A stretch of DNA of 32,119 nt from an uncultured Clostridia bacterium (lineage in GTDB: Bacteria > Bacillota > Clostridia > Christensenellales > Aristaeellaceae): positions 1 to 32,119 of the forward strand of contig CALVTQ010000091.1 of assembly GCA_944362695.1 (NCBI GenBank). The letters run 5' to 3'. This document shows, piece by piece, positions 24,653 to 31,385 of this stretch; the first letter of the stretch is position 1, and each line of letters opens with the position of its first letter. The notes under the pieces were generated by a model that made no database searches, was not told the DNA's origin, and saw only the letters and a list, made by a program, of their open reading frames with translations. The translations under genes were made by a program, and so were the position numbers.

Positions 24653-24793
24653 GCGCGCGGGCTTTCCCCGGCAAGCGGACAATCAAACATACGGCCTCCT
24701 GCTGCAGAACAGAGCGGAATGTGGCAGGGGGCTGCTGCATGCCGGGCGATTCAAAAAATCCGCAAACCCGCATTATATATTTATTCCCCGATT

Positions 24794-24894
24794 TAACGTT
24801 CGGAAAATTTACCTAACTCAAATTAAACCGCACCGGAGGGCAGGCGAGGAGCCCGCGGCACGGCGTTTGGCTGCATGCAATAATACGAACGTTA
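24794..24894. repeat. Inverted repeat TAACGTTCG / CGAACGTTA, candidate operator pair
   Basis: The 9-base arms at 24794-24802 and 24886-24894 are exact reverse complements separated by 83 bases, and each contains the palindrome AACGTT. They lie upstream of the LacI-type promoter. A tetrameric LacI-type repressor could loop between two such sites for autoregulation; this is inference. Confidence 0.4.
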
Positions 24895-24931
24895 TTTCTT
24901 TCGCTTCCTATATAAATCGGTGACGGTCAAT

Positions 24932-24960
24932 TTGACATCCTTTCAAATCCTTGGTATGAT
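24932..24960 (+). promoter_or_regulatory. Consensus promoter of the LacI-type regulator gene
   Basis: TTGACA (24932-24937), a 17-base spacer and TATGAT (24955-24960), with TG in the extended -10 position. It is 56 bases upstream of the ATG. Confidence 0.85.
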
Positions 24961-25016
24961 ATACGCGATCATTCAGCATTTCGCAAAACGACAACAGCGT
25001 CAAGGAAGGATTTATT

Positions 25017-26006
25017 ATGGCCAAAGCAGTCCGCATGGCGGACATCGCGCAAAAATTGGGCATCAGCATCGTCTCCGTCTCCAAGGGGCTCTCGGGCAAG
25101 GACGGCGTCAGCGAGGAGATGCGCGCAAAGATTCTGGAGACGGCCCAGCAGATGGGCTATATTCCCCCGTCGTCCTCCGCGCCCAAGGTCGAGGGCGGGG
25201 AGAACATCGGCATCATCGTCGCCGATCGCTTCTTCAACGACAGCACGTTCTATTCCAAGCTCTACCGTGAGCTGCTCACATGCAGCGCGCGCCAGGGCTT
25301 TTCGGTGCTGATGGAGCTCGTGGAGCCCACCGCCGAGTTTTCGTGCAGTCTGCCCTCCTTTCTGACGTCCCGCAAGGTCGACGGCGTCATCTTCATGGGC
25401 GAAATCAGCCGCCACTATCTGCGCGCGGCCTCCGCGACGGGCGTGCCGTACATGCTTCTGGATTTCTATGATTACGATATGGATGCATGCTCCGTGCTCT
25501 CGGACAACGTGGACGGCGGCTATACGCTGTGCAAGCATCTGCTGGACACCGGGCGCACGAAGATCGGCTTCGTCGGCTCCATCACGGCGACGACCTCCAT
25601 CATGGACAGATACCTGGGCTACTGCAAGGCGCTTCTGATGGCCGGCATCGCGCCGCGCCGCGAATGGCGCATCGAGGACCGCGACGAGGAGGGTCTGTAT
25701 CTCCCCTTCGCGCTGCCCGAGGAGATGCCCGAGGCGTTCATCTGCTCCTGTGACGAGGTCGCATACAGGCTGGTGGAATACCTGCAGAGCCAGGGCTACC
25801 GCGTGCCGGAGGACGTCGCCGTCGCCGGTTACGACGACTTCCGCTACTCGCTGATGAGCCGTCCGCAGCTCACCAGCTACCGCGTCAACATCCAGTCGAT
25901 GGCCGAAACCGTGGTCTCCGGCCTGCGCAGAAAGATGAACGGCAAGCGTTCCGTCGCTCCCCGCGCCATCATACCGGGAACATTTGTTCGCAGAGAATCA
26001 ACCTGA
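25017..26006 (+). CDS. LacI/GalR-family transcriptional regulator of the manno-oligosaccharide locus
   Basis: A 329-residue protein with the LacI helix-turn-helix at residues 5-30 (MADIAQKLGISIVSVSKGLS) and hinge helix region to about 55. The periplasmic-binding-type effector domain follows, with IGIIVADRF at 64-72, DGVIFMG at 121-127, KIGFVGS at 186-192 and DVAVAGYDDFRYS near residue 270. The ribosome site AAGGAAGG precedes the ATG. A strong terminator follows the gene, so it is transcribed alone. It sits upstream of a mannan-type transport and phosphorolysis operon in the same orientation and probably represses it until a manno-oligosaccharide or its product binds; this is inferred from context. 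Confidence 0.9.
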   Translation: MAKAVRMADIAQKLGISIVSVSKGLSGKDGVSEEMRAKILETAQQMGYIPPSSSAPKVEGGENIGIIVADRFFNDSTFYSKLYRELLTCSARQGFSVLMELVEPTAEFSCSLPSFLTSRKVDGVIFMGEISRHYLRAASATGVPYMLLDFYDYDMDACSVLSDNVDGGYTLCKHLLDTGRTKIGFVGSITATTSIMDRYLGYCKALLMAGIAPRREWRIEDRDEEGLYLPFALPEEMPEAFICSCDEVAYRLVEYLQSQGYRVPEDVAVAGYDDFRYSLMSRPQLTSYRVNIQSMAETVVSGLRRKMNGKRSVAPRAIIPGTFVRREST

Positions 26007-26018
26007 ACCTCTTAATTA

Positions 26019-26034
26019 AATTAAATATTTAATT
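26019..26034. repeat. Perfect 16-bp AT palindrome after the LacI-type gene
   Basis: AATTAAATATTTAATT is self-complementary and lies between the stop codon and the terminator. Its purely AT composition makes chance plausible. Confidence 0.3.
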
Positions 26035-26037
26035 CAA

Positions 26038-26072
26038 AACACCGCTTAAAAACGATTTAGGCGGTGTTTTTT
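26038..26072 (+). terminator. Intrinsic terminator of the LacI-type gene
   Basis: AACACCGCTTAAA and TTTAGGCGGTGTT form a 13-bp stem (one G.U pair) with a 5-base AACGA loop, running directly into six consecutive T. It lies about 30 bases past the stop codon. Confidence 0.92.
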
Positions 26073-26168
26073 GTGCTATTTGTCAGACGTATACAAGCTA
26101 AACCCGTCAGAACGAAACTAAAATTGATGATAAATGAAAATAATTCAATGAAAATTTTAAGCATACAA

Positions 26169-26197
26169 TTGACTTAAATTTATTCGGGTTGTATATT
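26169..26197 (+). promoter_or_regulatory. Promoter of the manno-oligosaccharide transport operon
   Basis: TTGACT (26169-26174), exactly 17 bases, then TATATT (26192-26197), in a strongly AT-rich stretch 72 bases upstream of the binding-protein ATG. Confidence 0.82.
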
Positions 26198-26213
26198 TTT
26201 CTTAAAGCTGTTG

Positions 26214-26255
26214 AGCAAAATTAAACTAAATAATTTGCTTAACGAAATAACGAAA
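26214..26255. repeat. Imperfect inverted repeat and 8-bp tandem repeat in the leader, candidate regulatory site
   Basis: AGCAAAATTA (26214-26223) and TAATTTGCT (26231-26239) pair except for one bulged A. Immediately after, TAACGAAA occurs twice in tandem (26240-26247 and 26248-26255) and abuts the AAGGAGG ribosome site. The position just downstream of the promoter suits an operator or a leader structure that affects ribosome access. Confidence 0.4.
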
Positions 26256-26269
26256 AGGAGGACCCCACC

Positions 26270-27623
26270 ATGAAAAAGAAGATCGCTCTGTTCCTGGCGC
26301 TCACCCTCGCGGCTGTGATGCTGTGCTGCGGCGCGCTGGCCGAGCAGACCCTCCCCACGATCGACCAGATCAAGCTGGGCGAGGACTACCAGGACGTCAC
26401 CGCGTCCATCAAGATCCTGACCAACCGCACCGACATCGTGGACACCACGTATGCCGAGTATGCCAAGCAGTTCATGGAGCTCTATCCGAACATCACCATC
26501 ACCTATGAGGCCGTGACCGACTACGAGCAGATACGAGCAGAGCCTGCCCCTGCGCCTGTCCAACCCGGCGGGCGACTGGGGCGACATCTGCTTCATCCCC
26601 TCCACCGTGACCAAGGCCGACCTGTCCCAGTACTTCATCCCGATGGGCAGCTTCGACACGCTTAATCCCATCTACAACTTCATCCCGGACAAGACCTATG
26701 ACGGCGTCGTGTACGGCATCCCGAACGGCGGCAACGCGGACGGCATCGCCTACAACAAGCGCATCTGGGCCGAGGCCGGCGTGACCGAGACCCCGGCGAC
26801 CCCGGAAGAGTTCCTGGCCGCCCTGCAGAAGATCAAGGACAACACCGACGCCATCCCGCTGTACACCAACTTCGCCGCGGGCTGGACGATGGGCGCGTGG
26901 GATGCCTACATCTGGGGCAGCGCGACCGGCGATCCGGACTTCCACAGCAACATCCCGCACATGAAGGACCCGTTCTCCAAGCGCGATGACATGACCGGCC
27001 CGTACGCCGTGTACTACGTGCTCTACGAGTCCGTCGTGCGCAACCTGATCGAGGAAGACCCGATGTCCACCGACTGGGAGTCCTCCAAGGGCCGCATCAA
27101 CAACGGCGAGATCGCGACGATGGTGCTGGGCTCCTGGTCTGTGCAGCAGTTCAAGGATGCCGGCCCGAACCCGGACGACATCTCCTACATGCCCTTCCCG
27201 ATCACCGTGGACGGCAAGCGCTATTCCGGCGCGGGCGGCAACTACGCCTACGGCATCAACGCCAAGGCTTCCTATGAGAACCAGATCGCTTCCATGCTGT
27301 ATGTGAAGTGGCTGCTGGACGAGTCCCCGATCTTCGTGGACGAGGGCTGCATCCCGGCGCGCAAGGACGGCGAGATGCCGGCGTTCCTGGCCGACTTCGC
27401 GGGCGTCGAGCTCGTGTCCAACAACCCGGCTCCGGCCGGCGAGGAGGACCTGTTTGACAAGGTCAACCAGGAGTCCGAGGTTGGTCTGAACAGCAACGAC
27501 TACCCGGATATGAAGATCCTCGAGGATGCGATGATGGGCGTCTCTCTGGACGACATCATGGCCGAGTGGAACGAGAAGTGGTCCGACGCGCAGGAGAGGC
27601 TCGGCGTCGACGTGACCATGTAA
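26270..27623 (+). pseudogene. CUT1 solute-binding protein for manno-oligosaccharides, frameshifted by a 10-bp duplication
   Basis: The first frame (26270 to the stop at 26665) gives a signal peptide ending GALA/EQ and a normal N-terminal binding domain up to about residue 87 (YEAVTDYEQ), then switches to nonsense. The third frame continues the protein from LPLRLSNPAGDWGD to the stop at 27623. An exact 10-base tandem duplication sits at the junction. Removing one copy restores one 447-residue frame with DYEQSLPLRLSN across the join, and the total length then divides exactly by three. The intact protein would be a standard extracellular binding protein (typical segments GVVYGIPNGGNADGIAYNKR and EIATMVLGSWSVQQFKDAG). 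The ribosome site AAGGAGG and a good promoter remain. As written the product is a short truncated protein, so import through the following permeases may be lost. Confidence 0.88.
26522..26541 (+). repeat. Exact 10-bp tandem duplication causing the frameshift
   Basis: TACGAGCAGA is present twice in direct succession (26522-26531 and 26532-26541). Ten bases is not a multiple of three, which shifts the frame by one. Slipped-strand mispairing would create or remove it. Confidence 0.95.
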
Positions 27624-27676
27624 TCCTTCCGCAGACTGACATTTGACCGTTTCCCGCGGGGCTGTCCGGCTTCTCC

Positions 27677-27720
27677 TGTGACCGGGCAGTCCCGCACCCC
27701 CGACCGGGCAGCCGGTCACA
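27677..27720 (+). repeat. Long-armed inverted repeat between binding-protein and permease genes
   Basis: TGTGACCGG (27677-27685) and CCGGTCACA (27712-27720) are exact complements around a 26-base loop. GACCGGGCAG also occurs twice as a direct repeat inside it. No T run follows. It may protect the 3' end of the binding-protein mRNA from decay. Confidence 0.5.
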
Positions 27721-27770
27721 CAAAAGCAATGGACTGACTGAGGGTTTTCCCCTCGCCTTATCGTCCACGC

Positions 27771-27808
27771 GGGGCAGCTGTCTCGGGCGGCTGCCCTCTT
27801 CTTTTTAT
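27771..27808 (+). terminator. Terminator or attenuator between binding-protein and permease genes
   Basis: GGGCAGC (27772-27778) and GCTGCCC (27790-27796) form a 7-bp GC-rich stem followed by TCTTCTTTTT. Partial termination here would give more binding protein than permease, a common arrangement in CUT1 operons. No separate promoter is obvious before 27853, so read-through must supply the permeases. Confidence 0.7.
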
Positions 27809-27813
27809 TATCA

Positions 27814-27837
27814 GACGGACAAAAGCTGCTGTCCGTC
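27814..27837 (+). other. Hairpin immediately upstream of the permease ribosome site
   Basis: GACGGAC and GTCCGTC form a perfect 7-bp stem with a 10-base loop, ending directly before AAAAGGAGG. It does not cover the ribosome site and may act as a processing or stability element, or as a clamp on permease translation. Confidence 0.5.
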
Positions 27838-27852
27838 AAAAGGAGGTCCGCT

Positions 27853-28860
27853 ATGAGCCAAGCCAAGGCATCGGCGCCCGCTCCGCGCAAATCGCTGCGC
27901 GCGTGGATACTGGCCGACAATGTGCAGCGCAAGCTCGTCATGATTACCTTCATGGCCGCGCCTCTGCTGCTTCTGTTCCTCTTTACGTATTTCCCCTTTG
28001 CCAAGATGGTGCAGTTCAGCTTCTACAAGCGCACCTATCTTGATCCCGGCTACTATGTCGGCTGGGAGAACTATATCGACGTCTTCTCGCGCAAGGAGAT
28101 CTTCGGCTCCCTCTGGGTGTCCGTCTACTACATGGGCGGCTCCATCGTGCAGCTCTCCCTGTCGCTGTTCTTTGCGTCGCTGATGGTCTTCAAGGTCAAG
28201 GGCGAGGGCATCTACAAGGCCTGCATGTTCTTCCCGTACCTGATCTCCGGCATCGCCATCGGCTTCATCTTCAAGTTCTTCTATGCCCGCGGCTACGTTC
28301 TGGATACCATCCTGCATATGTTCGGTATCCCGATGGAGGACATGCCCTTCTGGCTGCGCGACATGAAGATCAACAACATCTGTCTGGTGGCCACATCGGT
28401 CTGGCGCTACACCGGTCAGCAGATGGTCCTGTTCCTGGGCGCGATGATGTCCATCAACTCGGATCTGTACGAGGCCGCCGATCTGGACGGCGCCAACAAG
28501 TGGCAGCAGTTCCGCTACATCATCATCCCCTCCATCAAGACCATCATCACCCTGAACCTGATCCTCTCCTTCTCCGGTTCTCTGTCCGCCTTCGAGCCGC
28601 CGTACGTCATCACCAACGGCATGTTCGGCACGGGCACCTACTTCGTCACGATGAACCGCATCGCCTATGAGGATCAGAAGGTCGGCCTCGCCTGCGCGAT
28701 GGCTGTCGTGCTGCTGATTATCATCATCATCTGCACCGTCGTGGAGAAGGTGCTCATGGCCTGGCTCTTCCGCGACAAGTACGAAGTCGCCGCCAAGAAG
28801 GCGGACAAGGCCGCCAAGAAGGCCAAGGCTGCCGCTGCGAAAGGGGGCGCGAAGGCATGA
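27853..28860 (+). CDS. Sugar ABC transporter permease (MalF-type, CUT1), manno-oligosaccharide operon
   Basis: A 335-residue permease with the first helix at about residues 29-50, an EAA loop SDLYEAADLDGANKWQQFRY at 203-222, a last helix at about 280-300, and a Lys/Ala-rich C-terminal tail (313-335: repeated AAKKA/KAA units) that is longer than usual. The EAA motif reads ADLDG in place of the more common ARVDG. AGGAGG precedes the ATG by 7 bases and the 3' end overlaps the partner gene as ATGA. Context with a LacI-type regulator, AGE epimerase and GH130 phosphorylase indicates import of beta-1,4-manno-oligosaccharides. Confidence 0.9.
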   Translation: MSQAKASAPAPRKSLRAWILADNVQRKLVMITFMAAPLLLLFLFTYFPFAKMVQFSFYKRTYLDPGYYVGWENYIDVFSRKEIFGSLWVSVYYMGGSIVQLSLSLFFASLMVFKVKGEGIYKACMFFPYLISGIAIGFIFKFFYARGYVLDTILHMFGIPMEDMPFWLRDMKINNICLVATSVWRYTGQQMVLFLGAMMSINSDLYEAADLDGANKWQQFRYIIIPSIKTIITLNLILSFSGSLSAFEPPYVITNGMFGTGTYFVTMNRIAYEDQKVGLACAMAVVLLIIIIICTVVEKVLMAWLFRDKYEVAAKKADKAAKKAKAAAAKGGAKA

Positions 28861-29720
28861 GTGAGCTGCGTGCCAAGCTGGACGCGAAAAAGCCCAGCAC
28901 GATATTCTTCAATTTCTTCAAGTACTTCGCCGTCATCTTTGCCTCTCTCGTGTGCCTTGTGCCTATCGTGGTCTGCGTGTTCACCGCATTTAAGACCGTC
29001 GATGAGTACAACGCGACCAACGTTCTGACGATGCCTCAGTCCTTCCTGTATCTGGAGAACTTCAAGGTCGCCTTCACCCGCGCCAACATGCTGCGCGGCT
29101 TCTGCAACACGGGCATCGTGCTGGTGTTCGTGCTCGCGCTGTCCATCATGATCTCCGCGATGCTGGCCTATATCCTCAACCGCTTCAAGTTCTTCGGCAA
29201 CGGCATCATCCGCAACCTGTTCACCTTCGCCTCGCTTCTGCCGGGCATCGCCATGCAGGTCACGGTCTATCAGATCATGTATACGCTGGGCCTGATCAAC
29301 CATCTGTACGGCTACATCATCGTGCTCTGCGGTACGGACGTCATCTCGATTTACATCTTCCTTCAGTTCTTCGAGAACCTGTCCCGCTCGCTTGACGAGG
29401 CGGCGATCCTGGACGGATGCACCTACTTCGGCGTGTTCTTCAAGATCCTCTTCCCGCTGCTCAAGCCGGCGATCGTCACCTCCATGCTACTCAAGGGCGT
29501 GAGCGTGTACAACGAGTACTACATGTCCAACCTCTATCTGCAGCTCCCGGAGCTCAAGACGATCTCCACCTCGCTGTATACCTTCACCGGCCCGTACGGC
29601 AGCCAGTATAACTACATCTGCGCAGGCGTTCTGATCACCATCCTGCCGATCCTGATCCTGTTCCTGTTCTTCCAGAAGCAGGTTTACAGCGGCATGGCTG
29701 CGGGCGCCGTCAAGGACTAA
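28857..29720 (+). CDS. Carbohydrate ABC transporter permease (MalG-type, CUT1), manno-oligosaccharide operon
   Basis: A 287-residue permease with a first helix at about residues 23-44, the EAA loop RSLDEAAILDGCTYFGVFFK at 177-196, and a final helix at about 255-272. The loop reads EAAILDG, a less common variant shared in style with its MalF-type partner (EAADLDG). It overlaps that partner by 4 bases and is followed by a hairpin terminator, so it ends this transcription unit. No ATPase gene follows. Confidence 0.9.
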   Translation: MSELRAKLDAKKPSTIFFNFFKYFAVIFASLVCLVPIVVCVFTAFKTVDEYNATNVLTMPQSFLYLENFKVAFTRANMLRGFCNTGIVLVFVLALSIMISAMLAYILNRFKFFGNGIIRNLFTFASLLPGIAMQVTVYQIMYTLGLINHLYGYIIVLCGTDVISIYIFLQFFENLSRSLDEAAILDGCTYFGVFFKILFPLLKPAIVTSMLLKGVSVYNEYYMSNLYLQLPELKTISTSLYTFTGPYGSQYNYICAGVLITILPILILFLFFQKQVYSGMAAGAVKD

Positions 29721-29736
29721 GCCCTCTCTCTTATCA

Positions 29737-29795
29737 CCGTGCGCCGCGCCCTGCGGGAATGGCCTCGTGGGGTACGGCGCACGGACTTCCTTTTT
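29737..29795 (+). terminator. Probable terminator of the permease operon
   Basis: CCGTGCGCCG (29737-29746) and CGGCGCACGG (29775-29784) form a perfect 10-bp stem. The loop is long (28 bases) and six bases separate the stem from TTTTT (29791-29795), so efficiency may be less than full. Confidence 0.65.
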
Positions 29796-30030
29796 ATGGC
29801 TGCCGGAATGTGCCGGTTGTGCTCTGCGCACCGGCGATGCGGCTATCCCTTCATCTTCTATGCGGCATGTTCCGCCGTCTTCCATCGCATATTCCGCTGC
29901 CCGCTCTGTATGCCACAGGACGGGCTGCATCCGTTTTGCAGCTTTTCCGCCAAACAGACGGCAATCCCCCGCGAGCCGCAAATTTCGCGGCCGAAGGCGC
30001 GGACATTATGACGCATCCTGTCTAAAATGC

Positions 30031-30059
30031 TTGACGCCATGCACGGCAAAATGTATAAT
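30031..30059 (+). promoter_or_regulatory. Promoter of the epimerase-phosphorylase operon
   Basis: TTGACG (30031-30036), 17 bases, then a perfect TATAAT (30054-30059), about 127 bases upstream of the epimerase ATG. The catabolic enzymes can therefore be transcribed separately from the transporter. Confidence 0.88.
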
Positions 30060-30065
30060 ATCATT

Positions 30066-30079
30066 GGTTAATGGTTAAC
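30066..30079. repeat. Heptamer direct repeat at the epimerase transcription start, candidate operator
   Basis: GGTTAAT is followed directly by GGTTAAC, placing the repeat at or just after the expected start site, where a repressor would block transcription. The second unit contains the palindrome GTTAAC. Confidence 0.35.
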
Positions 30080-30185
30080 TGACGGTGAAGTTATAAAGCC
30101 GGGGCGCGGGCGGCCTGCAATGGAGCGCACAGCCCGATTCCATTCCGTCCAAACCGAAATTTGCCGTTGATTGGAGGCACAACAC

Positions 30186-31385
30186 ATGATGAGCAACCCG
30201 TCATTCGCTGCCATGCGGCAGGAGATCGAGGCGCATCTGCGCGATACGATCCTGCCGTTCTGGAAGTCCCTGCGCGACGACGAACACGGCGGCTACGTCA
30301 GCTTCGTCGGCTACGACCTCGCGCGCGATCCGCAGGGTGAGCGCGGCTGCATCCTCAACAGCCGCATCCTCTGGTTCTTCTCGCAGGCGGTCATCACGCT
30401 GGGCGACAAGTCCCTTCTGCCCTACGCCGAGCACGCCTACAAGGCGCTGCAGAGCATGACCGACCCGGTCAACGGCGGCGTGTATTGGTCGATGCACGCG
30501 GACGGCACGGTTCTGGATTCCACGAAGCACACCTACAATCAGGCGTTCGCGATCTACGCGCTCTCCTATTACGCCAAGGCCAGCGGCGACAAGACCGCCC
30601 TTGACCGCGCGTTCGATCTGTTTGACATCATCGAGACCAAGTGCCGCGACGAGGGCGGCTACCTCGAGGCGTTCACGGCGGACTTCCGCCCCGAGAGCAA
30701 CGAGAAGCTCAGCGAGAACGGCGTCATGGCGACCCGCACGATGAACACGCTGCTGCACGTGCTCGAGGCGTACACGGGCCTGTACGACGTGACCCGCGAT
30801 GCCCGCGTGGGCGACGCGCTGCGCTTTGCGCTGGATATCTTCGAGAAGCACATGTATAACCCCGTGCTGCGCCGTCAGGAGGTCTTCTTCGACCACGAAT
30901 ACAACACGCTGATCGACCTGCACTCCTTCGGCCACGACATCGAGACGAGCTGGCTGGCCGACAGGACGCTCGAGATCCTCGGCGACGACGAACTCACCGC
31001 CCGCCTGCGCCCGATTCTCATGACGCTCGCCAATCAGACGTACAAGGTCGCGTTCGATCCGGTCAAGGGCTTCGCCAACGAGTGCGAGCGCGGCGTGGTC
31101 AATCAGTCGCGCATCTGGTGGGTGCAGGCCGAGGCGCTCGTCGGCTTCCTCAATGCGTATGAAAAGACCGGCGAGGCGCGCTACCTCGACGCGGCGCTTT
31201 CGCAGTGGAGCACCATCAAGCGCATCATCATCGACCCGCGTCCCGGCTCCGAGTGGTTCTGGTGTACGGACGCGGACGGCGTCCCCAACGCGGATAAACC
31301 CATCGTCGAACCCTGGAAATGCCCCTATCATAATGGAAGAATGGCCTTCGAGGTCATCGAAAGGAGCAAACATGCGCACGTATGA
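30186..31385 (+). CDS. AGE-family disaccharide 2-epimerase (cellobiose/mannobiose 2-epimerase)
   Basis: A 399-residue alpha/alpha-barrel enzyme of the N-acylglucosamine 2-epimerase superfamily. The three histidines that define cellobiose 2-epimerases are present: His191 in [11 protein letters not shown] (187-197), His250 in [12 protein letters not shown] (246-257) and His382 in [10 protein letters not shown] (377-386). The enzyme inverts C2 of the reducing-end sugar, converting mannobiose to mannosylglucose or cellobiose to glucosylmannose. The GH130 phosphorylase encoded next uses mannosylglucose, so mannobiose is the likely physiological substrate. There is no signal peptide, so it acts in the cytoplasm. 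Two ATG codons are adjacent (30186 and 30189); the first has GGAGG 8 bases upstream. The 3' end overlaps the next gene by 14 bases. Confidence 0.88.
   Translation: MMSNPSFAAMRQEIEAHLRDTILPFWKSLRDDEHGGYVSFVGYDLARDPQGERGCILNSRILWFFSQAVITLGDKSLLPYAEHAYKALQSMTDPVNGGVYWSMHADGTVLDSTKHTYNQAFAIYALSYYAKASGDKTALDRAFDLFDIIETKCRDEGGYLEAFTADFRPESNEKLSENGVMATRTMNTLLHVLEAYTGLYDVTRDARVGDALRFALDIFEKHMYNPVLRRQEVFFDHEYNTLIDLHSFGHDIETSWLADRTLEILGDDELTARLRPILMTLANQTYKVAFDPVKGFANECERGVVNQSRIWWVQAEALVGFLNAYEKTGEARYLDAALSQWSTIKRIIIDPRPGSEWFWCTDADGVPNADKPIVEPWKCPYHNGRMAFEVIERSKHAHV

Larger units (their letters stand above)
24653..25016. other. Intergenic region between the AraC-type and LacI-type genes
   Basis: 364 bases without a credible gene. 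The first 120 bases are GC-rich with short direct repeats of CTGCTGCA but no stem followed by a T run, so no convincing terminator for the AraC-type gene is visible. The second part is AT-rich and holds a widely spaced inverted repeat and a consensus promoter for the LacI-type gene. Confidence 0.6.
29721..30185. other. Intergenic region between the permease and epimerase genes
   Basis: 465 bases without a credible gene. It contains a terminator at its start, a moderately GC-rich stretch (about 29800-30020) in which I see nothing, then a consensus promoter and a short heptamer repeat ahead of the epimerase gene. Short open frames here lack ribosome sites and recognisable products. Confidence 0.65.

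Noticed and set aside
26510-26560. Programmed ribosomal frameshift in the binding-protein gene
   Set aside because: No slippery heptamer or downstream pseudoknot is visible, and removal of one exact 10-base copy restores a continuous protein, so a duplication mutation is the simpler explanation.
29739-30078. Short plus-strand open frames after the permease operon
   Set aside because: They overlap each other in different frames, include the terminator stem, lack ribosome sites and show no recognisable protein features.
22182-30185. Catabolite-repression (cre) sites in the intergenic regions
   Set aside because: I found no sequence close to the usual TG-AA-CG-CA pattern in the promoter regions; the palindromes present have other sequences.
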